Source: Proteiniphilum sp. UBA1403
Lineage (GTDB): Bacteria; Bacteroidota; Bacteroidia; Bacteroidales; Dysgonomonadaceae
DNA: 55,803 nucleotides
Assembly (NCBI GenBank): GCA_002305715.1
Contig: DBQD01000023.1
Span: 7,099 to 62,901, forward strand
Direction: 5' to 3'
Shown here one piece after another: positions 43,816 to 52,416 of the stretch. Positions within the stretch are counted from its first letter, which is position 1; the number at the start of each line of letters is the position of its first letter. The notes under the pieces are model-generated. The model was not told the DNA's origin. It was given only the letters and a program-made list of their open reading frames with translations, and searched no databases. A program made the position numbers and the translations under genes.

Positions 43816-44541
43816 ATGGACATTAACAACCAAAGTATTATTGGAAAAATAGTTGCAGAGAACTATAAGGCTGCTTCTATTTTCAAAAAATACCGTATCG
43901 ATTTCTGCTGTAACGGTAACAGAACCATAGCCGATGCAAGTCGCGACAAAAATCTGAACGAAGATATGCTAATTGAAGAACTACGCTCTGAACTTACTAA
44001 AAAAGAGACAGGAGAAATCGATTTTAAGGCATTCCCTCTCGACCTGCTGGCAGATTATATCGAAAAAACGCATCATCGCTATATCGAGTCTAAAATCCCC
44101 GAGATCACACCCTATCTAAATAAGATAGTTCGGGTTCATGGGGAGCATCATCCTGAGCTGGCAATCGTGGAGAAGCTATTCCTTGAGTCGGCAGGTGATC
44201 TTTCAGCACACCTCAAGAAAGAGGAGCTGATGCTCTTTCCATATATTAGGCATTCTGTAAAAGTTCAACTAGCTGGATCAAAACTTCCTGAAGACAAAAG
44301 GGGAACAGCAACAGCAATGATCAACCAAATGGAGCACGAGCATGAGGCGGAAGGAGATCGTTTCAGAACAATTAGCGAACTCACCGATTATTTTACTCCA
44401 CCTGAGGATGCATGCAACACCTATCGGGTAACACTGAGTCTTTTAAAGGAATTCGAGGAGGACTTGCATCGACATATCCATCTCGAGAACAACATCCTTT
44501 TTCCAAAATCAATTGCTTTGGAAGAGACCTTAACAGCTTGA
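43816..44541 (+). CDS. ric: Di-iron iron-sulfur cluster repair protein Ric (ScdA/YtfE)
   Basis: 241 residues. An N-terminal DUF542 domain (about 1-70) with the DFCCNGNRTIADA motif, then a hemerythrin-like four-helix domain whose ligands are seen in HHRYIESK, HGEHHPEL, HLKKEELMLFP, EHEHEAEGDRF and HRHIHLENNILFP. It repairs Fe-S centres damaged by NO and oxidants. Its place after norZ supports a nitrosative stress cassette. A terminator follows at 44561. Confidence 0.93.
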   Translation: MDINNQSIIGKIVAENYKAASIFKKYRIDFCCNGNRTIADASRDKNLNEDMLIEELRSELTKKETGEIDFKAFPLDLLADYIEKTHHRYIESKIPEITPYLNKIVRVHGEHHPELAIVEKLFLESAGDLSAHLKKEELMLFPYIRHSVKVQLAGSKLPEDKRGTATAMINQMEHEHEAEGDRFRTISELTDYFTPPEDACNTYRVTLSLLKEFEEDLHRHIHLENNILFPKSIALEETLTA

Positions 44542-44560
44542 AATAACAACTCATCCAATG

Positions 44561-44591
44561 AAAAGAAGCGGCAATAATTGCCGCTTCTTTT
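44561..44591 (+). terminator. Terminator of ric, abutting the thiN promoter
   Basis: AAAAGAAGCGGCAAT (44561-44575) pairs perfectly with ATTGCCGCTTCTTTT (44577-44591). The -7 box of thiN begins two bases later. Confidence 0.85.
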
Positions 44592-44592
44592 G

Positions 44593-44600
44593 TATCTTTG
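44593..44600 (+). promoter_or_regulatory. -7 box of thiN
   Basis: TATCTTTG, exact consensus, 24 bases before the chosen start. Any -33 element would fall inside the ric terminator stem and no TTG is at standard spacing. No TPP riboswitch precedes this gene. Confidence 0.45.
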
Positions 44601-44623
44601 CCACACTCACACAGAAAAGACAT

Positions 44624-45250
44624 ATGGATTATTTATCCACAGTAGATACTATTATCTTAGCCAATGGTCGCTTTCCCGATCATCCTCTACCTCTTTCTCT
44701 TATTGAAAAAGCGGAATATATTGTTTGTACCGACGGCGCGGCTAACGACTTCATAGCTCGTGGTGGCAAACCCAACGCTATTGTAGGAGACTGTGATTCC
44801 ATCTCAGTAGAGAACAGAATCCTTTATGCAAATATCCTTCACCCTAGTGCCGACCAGGAGACAAACGACCTTACAAAGTCGGTTCACTTCTGCATACAAA
44901 ACGGACGAAGAGAGATTGCAATTGTGGGTGGCACAGGTTACCGTGAGGATCATACACTGGGTAACATATCGCTACTAGCCGACTATATGGAGGCAGCCAC
45001 CGTAATGATGGTGACCAATTATGGTATCTTCACACCAATGCGTGGTGTGGTTGAATTTTCAAGTCACCCCGGACAACAGGTCTCACTCTTTTCGATAGAC
45101 TCAGCAGCTATTACTACACATAACCTTAAATACCCTCTTACCAACAGGATACTGACCAATTGGTGGCAGGGCACCCTCAATGAATCGTTGGGTACACATT
45201 TCACCGTGGAATCAAATGGCAGGGTGATTGTTTTTAGGGTCTACCGCTGA
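44624..45250 (+). CDS. thiN: Thiamine diphosphokinase
   Basis: 208 residues from ATG 44624 (MDYLSTVDTIILANG); the frame upstream reads through the terminator and is rejected. Converts thiamine to thiamine diphosphate with ATP. CTDGAANDF, VGDCDSIS and QETNDLTKSV are the substrate-binding motifs of this family, and GGTGYREDHTLGN the catalytic loop. It would trap thiamine taken up by the TonB receptor and PnuT encoded 10 kb away; in Bacteroides these genes are usually adjacent. Confidence 0.93.
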   Translation: MDYLSTVDTIILANGRFPDHPLPLSLIEKAEYIVCTDGAANDFIARGGKPNAIVGDCDSISVENRILYANILHPSADQETNDLTKSVHFCIQNGRREIAIVGGTGYREDHTLGNISLLADYMEAATVMMVTNYGIFTPMRGVVEFSSHPGQQVSLFSIDSAAITTHNLKYPLTNRILTNWWQGTLNESLGTHFTVESNGRVIVFRVYR

Positions 45251-45294
45251 ACGGATAAATGCATTTTTATTTAGCCCTGCAACCTGCGACACAT

Positions 45295-46017
45295 TCAGAC
45301 TAATTCACGTAAGATCTCGACAGATTTAAGTACCGGAAAGTCATAAATGTGCAATCGATAATAGTCGAGCAGATGGTCCAAGATTCTGTTTCGATCATTG
45401 CGTGACAAACGAAATAGATGCATATTGCTATAATTCATGCGTCGGAGTAATACTAAGTAATCACTCTCTCGACGGGTCAGATAGTGCGAATGAATGGGCA
45501 TATGCTCTACAAACTCCCCCTGCATAAGATCAAAAAAATGGTGTTCCCCCATCCATTCCACATTCGGATATATACCCATAAATCGGGTCAACCCAAATAA
45601 AAAAGCCAAGTGAAAGTTTGCCAATCCCTTTTCCGCTACCTCTAACGTCTCAATGGAATTCTTCACAAAGCAGTAGGTCAGTTCGTTGTTTTCAGACTCA
45701 TGGAGTACACGCATCAGAAATTCCGAAAGGAAGAAGGCTAACGACACCTTGCTTATGTGGGTACAAAGATCTTGTAATGGAAACAGCCTATCCGCCTCTT
45801 TCAGTCGTTGCAGGTCGCGCAAAGGCATGTGTTCTACCTCCATGTTCAACACCGATAGCGGAAAGAAAAGGGAAGCTTTTATTTTCGCTTTCTTGCCGTG
45901 CGAACGGGGAAGCAGGTAAGAAACCTTGCCAAAGTCGCGTGTATATACCTTTGCAATACTATAAATATCATTGTAAGGCAATGTACCCAACACAATTCCT
46001 TCGGTTTTATGGAGCAT
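45295..46017 (-). CDS. recO: DNA repair protein RecO
   Basis: 240 residues. N-terminal OB-fold (about 1-80, TEGIVLGTLPYND and KVSYLLPRSHGKK) and a helical domain. The zinc-finger cysteines of many RecO proteins are not present, as in other Bacteroidetes. It helps load RecA at gaps with RecR. Own promoter directly upstream, after the rplS terminator. Confidence 0.9.
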   Translation of the reverse strand: MLHKTEGIVLGTLPYNDIYSIAKVYTRDFGKVSYLLPRSHGKKAKIKASLFFPLSVLNMEVEHMPLRDLQRLKEADRLFPLQDLCTHISKVSLAFFLSEFLMRVLHESENNELTYCFVKNSIETLEVAEKGLANFHLAFLFGLTRFMGIYPNVEWMGEHHFFDLMQGEFVEHMPIHSHYLTRRESDYLVLLRRMNYSNMHLFRLSRNDRNRILDHLLDYYRLHIYDFPVLKSVEILRELV

Positions 46018-46049
46018 AATCTTTTGTTACACGTTTAAGATAGTCAACA

Positions 46050-46080
46050 CAAAAATAGATAAAATGAGGAAGAAAGGCAA
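46050..46080 (-). promoter_or_regulatory. Promoter of recO
   Basis: On the minus strand, TTG (46080-46078), a 20-base spacer and TATTTTTG (46057-46050), full consensus. Confidence 0.6.
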
Positions 46081-46117
46081 CAACAGCAAGGAGTCACATA
46101 GGTTTGATACGAACAAC

Positions 46118-46151
46118 AAAAAAGCTCCGGTATGAATACCGAAGCTTTTTT
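46118..46151 (-). terminator. Terminator of rplS
   Basis: AAAAAAGCT + CGGTAT (46118-46133) pairs with ATACCG + AGCTTTTTT (46136-46151), one C-A mismatch. Symmetric tails could also stop plus-strand transcripts. Confidence 0.8.
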
Positions 46152-46170
46152 ATCTCTTTTGCAATACTGC

Positions 46171-46521
46171 TTAATACAATTTCTTTTTGATACGAGCAGC
46201 TTTTCCACGCAGGTTGCGCAAGTAATAAAGTTTTGTTCTGCGAACCTTTCCTGCACTGTTAAGGGTAATGTTTTCAATGAAGGGAGAGTTCATCGGGAAG
46301 ATACGTTCTACTCCGATGTTATCTGACATCTTACGCACGGTGAAACGTTTTGCATCTCCGTGTCCGGCAATCTTAATGACCACCCCGCGATACTGCTGTA
46401 TACGCTCTTTGTTCCCTTCCGCAATGCGGTAAGCAACAGTGATGGTATCACCACTTTTAAAAGCAGGAAACTCCTTCTTCTCTCTTGCGAAAGCGGCTTC
46501 TGCTATTTTTAATAAATCCAT
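46171..46521 (-). CDS. rplS: 50S ribosomal protein L19
   Basis: 116 residues, full length. FKSGDTITVAYRIAEGNKERIQ, the FTVRKMSDNIGVERIFP core and KVRRTKLYYLRNLRGKAARIK are the standard L19 sequence. Sits at the 30S-50S interface. Single-gene unit with its own promoter and terminator. Confidence 0.97.
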   Translation of the reverse strand: MDLLKIAEAAFAREKKEFPAFKSGDTITVAYRIAEGNKERIQQYRGVVIKIAGHGDAKRFTVRKMSDNIGVERIFPMNSPFIENITLNSAGKVRRTKLYYLRNLRGKAARIKKKLY

Positions 46522-46606
46522 CTTTTATAAAGCTTTATGTTAATAATTAACTTGTTTGAACGCAATATGCCGAAAACATGCCGACAGAGATTACGCAAAG
46601 CGGATG

Positions 46607-46614
46607 CAAAGGTA
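46607..46614 (-). promoter_or_regulatory. -7 box of rplS
   Basis: Minus-strand TACCTTTG, exact consensus, giving a leader of about 80 bases before rplS. No TTG at standard -33 spacing. Confidence 0.5.
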
Positions 46615-46675
46615 GCAATAATTCCTAAATCTACAGCATGAAAATAATATTTAATGTTTATTTTTGAAGCTCTTA

Positions 46676-46706
46676 TTGTCAGTGCCGGTAAAAATAATTA
46701 TTTTTG
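46676..46706 (+). promoter_or_regulatory. Promoter of the 5'-nucleotidase operon
   Basis: TTG (46676-46678), 20-base spacer, TATTTTTG (46699-46706). Supports start of translation at 46745 rather than at 46664. Confidence 0.6.
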
Positions 46707-46744
46707 ACTTTCCAAAAGGTATCAGGCTTTCATATCTACACAAC

Positions 46745-47497
46745 ATGCAAAGAAAAATTATCCCGGTTGTCTGTCTGGCAATTTTATTGCTCTCCTGTAA
46801 ACAACCTTATAACGTGACCCAAATCTCGGGTACTATTGTTGCAATGGATGCTACGTACGATGCAAAACCGCACCTACAAATGCAGGCTTTGGTGCAGTCC
46901 TACAAGACAGGACTCGACAAAGAAATGAATGTGGTTATCGGTCGCTCGGCACAGTCTATGGACTACAAACGCCCGGAGAGTCTCCTAACCAATCTCACCT
47001 CCGACGTGATGAAAGCCTATGGTGACGAGCATCTCCCAGATGGTGCCGACGTGGGTGTGATGAACGTTCATGGTCATAGAGCGACTCTACCTCAGGGTGA
47101 AGTTACAGTGGGCAATATGTTCGAGATCTATTCGTTCGACAACACCATCACTTTCTTGGAGCTAAAAGGAAGTGATCTAAAAAAAATGTTCGATGCCTAT
47201 TCTCGTATTGGTGGTGCAGGCATCTCCTCAAATGTGAAACTTGTGATACATGAGGGGAAAACTGAAAGTGTTACCATTGATGGTAAACCAATCGATGAAG
47301 GGAAAATTTACAACGTGGTCACACTGGATTATCTTGCTGAAGGGAACGACAACATGGCTGCCTTCCTAGATGCTATCTCACGGACAGACACAGGTGTCAC
47401 ATTGCGCGACATCATGATCGACTATGTATTAGAACAAACACGCCGCGGCAATGAGATTACATCCACTGTCGACGGTCGAATCACCATTCATAAATAA
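46745..47497 (+). CDS. 5'-nucleotidase C-terminal domain lipoprotein
   Basis: 250 residues from ATG 46745, beginning with a lipoprotein signal (lipobox LLSC, Cys18). The body is the substrate-binding C-terminal domain of UshA-type 5'-nucleotidases, with GVMNVHGHRATLPQGEVT, YSFDNTITFLELKGSDL and LDYLAEGNDNM. The metal-binding catalytic domain is absent from this chain and is encoded by the next gene, 12 bases on. The two probably act together at the envelope to hydrolyse nucleotides or related phosphoesters. Confidence 0.85.
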   Translation: MQRKIIPVVCLAILLLSCKQPYNVTQISGTIVAMDATYDAKPHLQMQALVQSYKTGLDKEMNVVIGRSAQSMDYKRPESLLTNLTSDVMKAYGDEHLPDGADVGVMNVHGHRATLPQGEVTVGNMFEIYSFDNTITFLELKGSDLKKMFDAYSRIGGAGISSNVKLVIHEGKTESVTIDGKPIDEGKIYNVVTLDYLAEGNDNMAAFLDAISRTDTGVTLRDIMIDYVLEQTRRGNEITSTVDGRITIHK

Positions 47498-47509
47498 CAA
47501 ACACTTCCG

Positions 47510-48340
47510 ATGAACAGAATGCTTTCCTGCCTGCTTGTCACACTTTTCATTCTTACGAGCACTTCACTATTAGCTCAAGAGAAGTTGGTGATCCTGCACA
47601 CAAACGATACCCACAGTCGCATAGAAACACTTCCTCCAACTGATAGGTCAGCTCCCGACTTGGGCGGTGTTGTCCGCCGAGCAACCTATGTTGATAAGGT
47701 ACGCAAGGAAAACAAGCATGTTCTCCTTTTCGATGCAGGCGATTTTCTACAGGGGACCCCCTACTTTAACCTATTTAAGGGTGAAGTAGAGGTAAAGGCA
47801 ATGAATATGATGCAGTACGATGCCGGCACACTGGGTAATCATGAGTTTGATTATGGCCTGGAAGTTCTGGAGAAGGTGGTTCGTCTTGCTTCTTTTCCCA
47901 TCCTGTCGAGCAACTACGATTTTTCCAACACCTCACTCGACGGACTCATCAAACCCTACCTGATTCTGAAGAAAGGGAAAGTACGAATTGGAGTATTTGC
48001 CCTCAACATCCAGCCAAAAGGGCTCATTGCTTCTAGCAACTATGCAGGTATGAAATACAACGATCCGGTAAAGACTGCCAACAATATGGCTTCAAAACTG
48101 CGTCAGGAATTAAAATGCGATTTAATCGTATGCCTTTCTCACCTTGGTTACGAAAATGACCTCAAATTGGCCGATTCAACCCGAAATATTGACCTTATTA
48201 TTGGTGGTCACAGTCACACCTACCTCAAGGAACCTGTAGAACGCTTCGATCTGGACAACAAGCCAGTTACAATCTACCAGACCAACGGCCGTGGAGCTTA
48301 TGTAGGCAAATTGGACATTACACTGGAAAAGATGAATTGA
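47510..48340 (+). CDS. 5'-nucleotidase metallophosphatase domain protein
   Basis: 276 residues, signal peptide (about 1-22, ending LLAQ). Calcineurin-like catalytic domain with the metal-binding motifs HTNDTHSR, DAGDFLQG, GNHEFD, LSHLGYEND and GGHSHT, all intact. It lacks the C-terminal domain, which the preceding gene supplies, so the usual UshA order is reversed at gene level. Ends 25 bases before the GH3 gene. Confidence 0.9.
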   Translation: MNRMLSCLLVTLFILTSTSLLAQEKLVILHTNDTHSRIETLPPTDRSAPDLGGVVRRATYVDKVRKENKHVLLFDAGDFLQGTPYFNLFKGEVEVKAMNMMQYDAGTLGNHEFDYGLEVLEKVVRLASFPILSSNYDFSNTSLDGLIKPYLILKKGKVRIGVFALNIQPKGLIASSNYAGMKYNDPVKTANNMASKLRQELKCDLIVCLSHLGYENDLKLADSTRNIDLIIGGHSHTYLKEPVERFDLDNKPVTIYQTNGRGAYVGKLDITLEKMN

Positions 48341-48365
48341 GCAAGAGAAAGGGGAGCAAAATAAA

Positions 48366-51350
48366 ATGCATGCAAAGAAAAGGATCCCATTAATCACCTT
48401 CCTATCCTTAATAATCTACACTGCCTATGCTCAGGTGGTACCACAACTCTATCGACAAACCGATCAAGTTGCAATGGATAGATGGGTGGATTCGGTCTAC
48501 CTTACCCTTTCGCTGGAACAGAAAGTGGGGCAACTTTTTATGCCCATTGTCTCCCCCACAAGCAGCTGGAGGTCGAGGATTTCTGGTTACATCAACAATC
48601 AAAAAGTGGGAGGTCTCCTATTTTCAAAAGGCACCCTAGTAGAGCAAGCAAAGATCACCAACTACGCACAAGAACTGTCAAAAGTACCGTTACTGATAGC
48701 AGTAGATGGAGAATGGGGTCTTTCAATGCGATTGGGAGATGCCCCTCATTTCCCCCGCAATATCATAGTCGGTGCCATTTCCGACGACTCGCTTCTCACG
48801 TTGTATGGCATGGAAGTTGCCAGGCAGTGTCGAGAGATGGGCATCCATGTGAACTTTGCCCCCTCAATCGATGTCCACACCAACCCAAACAATCCAGTGA
48901 TAGGAACCCGCTCCTATGGAGAAAATCCGGTAAACGTGGCTAGACAAGGCATTGCCTTCGCCCGAGGTATGGAAGCCAATAGGGTAATGGCAGTTGCCAA
49001 ACATTTTCCAGGGCACGGTGACACCACCGACGACTCCCACAAAAAACTACCGACCATCCATCACAACCTAGATCGACTGGAAGAGGTTGAGCTTTACCCC
49101 TTTCGGGAATATGTGAACGCAGGACTTTCGGGCATCATGTCGGGGCACTTGAATGTACCGCAATTAAAAACCAACGGATTGCCAGCCTCCCTTTCTCCTG
49201 CAATAGGCATTGATCTTTTAAAGGAAGAAATGGGTTTTACCGGTCTTACCTTTACCGACGGTATGATGATGAAGGGTGTGGTCAATCAGCCAGATGCCAG
49301 CGTGCGGGCCTTACTGGCAGGAAATGATGTTATATTGGGGGTGAGCAACCAACAGAAGGCATTTAACTCAGTTCTTGCTGCTGTAGAAAATGGAGCCATC
49401 TCCACAGAACTCCTCGAAGAGAAAGTACGAAGAATTCTATCTTACAAATACATACTGGGAGTACAAAAATTAAAGCCAATCCAAACCAGCACTATTCTCC
49501 AACGTGTTGCAACTCCTAGTACTGAATGGTTGCAACACTCGTTGTACGACCATGCTATCACATTGCTGAAAAACCAGCACACAATACTACCATTGCAGGG
49601 ACTCGATACTCTACGGATAATTTCCGTAGCTCTTGGCGCTCCAGTCGACAACACTTTTCAGCAATATTTAAAGAAGTATAGTATCGTTCAGACCTATCAG
49701 GCAAAAAACATCGAACAATTCTTGGCAGAGAATGAGTTGAAAGCTAACGACTTGTTAATTGTCTCGCTTCACCACAAAGAGGCTGCCGATTCAGCCTCCT
49801 TACAGCGGCTTATTAAGAACAAACAAGCTATAGTGGTATTCTTTACAATGCCGTATGAAATTGACCGATACAAACAGATTATCAACACGGCAGAAGCTGT
49901 GATGCTGGCATATGACAACACATCATTTGCACAGATGAGTGCTGCACAGGGCATCTTTGGTGGAATAGCACTCGGAGGTAGACTTCCGATCAGCACCTCT
50001 CTCTTTCCTGCGGGAAGTGGTATCGACACTCCAAAGACACGACTAGGATACTCATTTCCCGAAGAAGTAGGGATTGCTTCGAAGCACCTTTCCGGGATCG
50101 AGTCCATTGCGCTGGAGGGCATTCGCAAGAAAGCCTATCCCGGCTGCCAGATACTAATTGCCAAAGATGGGATGATTATCTACGAAAAGGAATTTGGTCA
50201 TTACAGCTACGATCATAGTCAAGAAGTTACAAGTGAAACCCTCTACGACATAGCTTCAATTACCAAGATTGCAGCCACCCTACCTGCAGTTATGAAGCTT
50301 TATGACGAAAAAAAACTTGCCCTACTCGATCCCATCGACAAGTTTGTTCCTGAAACGAAAGGTAGCGATAAAGCAAAGATACCCTTACGCTCACTGCTCT
50401 TTCATGAGTCGGGAATCACCTCCTTCATACCTTACTACAACTCAGCCATCGACCCCGACAGTTACAAAGGAGCACTCTTTGGAAAACGATCCAGCATCTA
50501 CCATGCTCAATATGCCGGTGCCTGGGGTCGTACAGATTATCGTTTTTCTCCAACACAGATCTCACCCGATTCCTCCGCTCAGTTTTATATGCCTGTCGCA
50601 AAGAATCTTTATGCAAGCAAACAGATGCACGATGTGCTACTTCGCGATGTGATTGCTACTCCTCTTCAAAAAAATAAAAGATACGTCTATAGTTGTCTCA
50701 ACTTTATGTTATTGAAGGAGGCCGTAGAACAGATCACCCAAACAGATCTCGACAGTTATGTAAAAACTCAATTTTACCATAAACTAGGTGCTGTCACCAC
50801 CACCTTTCAGCCGTTACGCTATTTTTCAGAAGACCTTATTACTCCTACTGAAGTTGATCCTTTTTTTCGCAAGCAACATCTCCGTGGCTATGTGCATGAC
50901 GAAGGAGCAGCGCTCTTTGGTGGTATATCCGGTAACGCTGGCCTTTTCTCTACGGCTGGCGATCTGGCCAAACTTGGACAGATGTGGCTCAATGGAGGTA
51001 TATATGGTGGGGAACGACTACTCAGCGAAGAAACTGTGAAGCTCTTTACTACAGCCAAAAGCAGTAGTAGTCGCCGAGGACTTGGTTTCGACAAACCCGA
51101 TCCTCGCAACAACGAAGCAAGTCCCACTAGCCCCACAACACCCGTTGAGGTTTATGGACATACCGGTTTCACAGGCACCTGTATTTGGATAGATCCGACA
51201 AACAACATGATTTATATTTTTCTATCGAATAGGGTGAACCCATCTCGTACACCCAATAGGTTATCCACACTCAATATCAGGGAACGCATACAAGACGAGA
51301 TTTATAAAGCTCTCGAGGTCAGCAATCAACGACAAGTATCACCCTTTTGA
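48366..51350 (+). CDS. GH3 beta-N-acetylhexosaminidase / beta-lactamase-family fusion
   Basis: 994 residues, signal peptide (about 1-22). GH3 domain (about 30-370) of NagZ type with KHFPGHGDTTDDSH and the nucleophile Asp in FTDGMMMKG. A GH3 C-terminal-like region follows (about 395-560). The second enzyme (about 580-980) is a class C beta-lactamase/penicillin-binding fold with SITK as the SxxK motif and HTGFTG as the third motif; the middle YxN motif reads YSC. The enzyme is exported, so a role in cell-wall sugar and peptide removal during peptidoglycan recycling or foreign wall digestion is inferred. Confidence 0.88.
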   Translation: MHAKKRIPLITFLSLIIYTAYAQVVPQLYRQTDQVAMDRWVDSVYLTLSLEQKVGQLFMPIVSPTSSWRSRISGYINNQKVGGLLFSKGTLVEQAKITNYAQELSKVPLLIAVDGEWGLSMRLGDAPHFPRNIIVGAISDDSLLTLYGMEVARQCREMGIHVNFAPSIDVHTNPNNPVIGTRSYGENPVNVARQGIAFARGMEANRVMAVAKHFPGHGDTTDDSHKKLPTIHHNLDRLEEVELYPFREYVNAGLSGIMSGHLNVPQLKTNGLPASLSPAIGIDLLKEEMGFTGLTFTDGMMMKGVVNQPDASVRALLAGNDVILGVSNQQKAFNSVLAAVENGAISTELLEEKVRRILSYKYILGVQKLKPIQTSTILQRVATPSTEWLQHSLYDHAITLLKNQHTILPLQGLDTLRIISVALGAPVDNTFQQYLKKYSIVQTYQAKNIEQFLAENELKANDLLIVSLHHKEAADSASLQRLIKNKQAIVVFFTMPYEIDRYKQIINTAEAVMLAYDNTSFAQMSAAQGIFGGIALGGRLPISTSLFPAGSGIDTPKTRLGYSFPEEVGIASKHLSGIESIALEGIRKKAYPGCQILIAKDGMIIYEKEFGHYSYDHSQEVTSETLYDIASITKIAATLPAVMKLYDEKKLALLDPIDKFVPETKGSDKAKIPLRSLLFHESGITSFIPYYNSAIDPDSYKGALFGKRSSIYHAQYAGAWGRTDYRFSPTQISPDSSAQFYMPVAKNLYASKQMHDVLLRDVIATPLQKNKRYVYSCLNFMLLKEAVEQITQTDLDSYVKTQFYHKLGAVTTTFQPLRYFSEDLITPTEVDPFFRKQHLRGYVHDEGAALFGGISGNAGLFSTAGDLAKLGQMWLNGGIYGGERLLSEETVKLFTTAKSSSSRRGLGFDKPDPRNNEASPTSPTTPVEVYGHTGFTGTCIWIDPTNNMIYIFLSNRVNPSRTPNRLSTLNIRERIQDEIYKALEVSNQRQVSPF

Positions 51351-51360
51351 TTTAAACACT

Positions 51361-52416
51361 ATGCAACAAATTATTAAAAGTAGTCAACCCGCTATCGACA
51401 TAGAAAAGACTATACGTCACATCAAGTATGATAAGCTTTTTCTTTTGACAGATGAACATACACATATGCACTGTCTTCCTTTGCTTGCCGGAACACCGCT
51501 TTTCAGCGAAGCAAAAGAAATTGTCATTCCTGCTGATGACATCCACAAAACGATCGACAACTTGAGTAAGGTATGGCTTCAACTCACCCAAAATGGAGCT
51601 ACCCGACATTCCCTGTTGGTGAATTTGGGAGGCGGCATGGTTACAGACTTAGGAGGGTTCGCTGCGGCTACCTTCAAGCGGGGTATTAAATATATCAACA
51701 TTCCCACCACACTATTAGGCGCCGTAGATGCTGCTGTAGGAGGAAAGACCGGCATCAACTTTGGAGGATATAAAAACGAGATTGGCTCCTTTTATCCGTC
51801 TGAATATGTGATCATCACGACTGATTTTTTCCATACCCTCGACGGGCGTGCCATCCGATCGGGCTATGCAGAAATGATCAAGCACGCGCTCATTCACTCT
51901 GCAAAAGATTGGGAAAAACTGCTCACCTTCTCGTTAGATGAGATTGACTACGCCCAGCTGAATGAGTTGCTATTTCGTTCTGTGGGCATCAAACGAGCCA
52001 TTGTGGAGAAAGATCCGTTTGAAAAAGATATTCGCAAAGCGCTCAACTTAGGACATACCACAGCCCATGCCTTTGAAAGCTATGCCATGGAAAATGGTAA
52101 TCCCATACCACACGGTTATGCTGTTGCATGGGGTATGATTGTAGAACTTTACCTGTCGCACCGCATTTGTGGATTTCCTAAAGAGAAACTATTGAAGACA
52201 GTACGTTACATTCAACAACATTATGGCGCCTTCCCCATTTCGTGCGACAATTACGAAGCACTCTATGAGATTACACGACACGACAAGAAAAATGTGGGCA
52301 ACTACATTTATTTCACCCTATTATCAGAAATAGGGAATGTGCGAATCGACCAAACGACCGACAAAGAATTATTTTTTGAAGCATTGGATTTCTACAGAGA
52401 TTCTGTTGGTTTGTAA
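51361..52416 (+). CDS. aroB: 3-dehydroquinate synthase
   Basis: 351 residues. NAD-dependent cyclisation of DAHP, second step of the shikimate pathway. LGGGMVTDLGGFAAATFKRG and IPTTLLGAVDAAVGGKTGIN are the nucleotide and substrate loops; zinc ligands lie in GYAEMIKHALI, LNLGHTTAHAFE and HGYAVAWGM. It starts 10 bases after the GH3 gene and overlaps the convergent glycosyltransferase by 25 bases. Confidence 0.95.
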   Translation: MQQIIKSSQPAIDIEKTIRHIKYDKLFLLTDEHTHMHCLPLLAGTPLFSEAKEIVIPADDIHKTIDNLSKVWLQLTQNGATRHSLLVNLGGGMVTDLGGFAAATFKRGIKYINIPTTLLGAVDAAVGGKTGINFGGYKNEIGSFYPSEYVIITTDFFHTLDGRAIRSGYAEMIKHALIHSAKDWEKLLTFSLDEIDYAQLNELLFRSVGIKRAIVEKDPFEKDIRKALNLGHTTAHAFESYAMENGNPIPHGYAVAWGMIVELYLSHRICGFPKEKLLKTVRYIQQHYGAFPISCDNYEALYEITRHDKKNVGNYIYFTLLSEIGNVRIDQTTDKELFFEALDFYRDSVGL

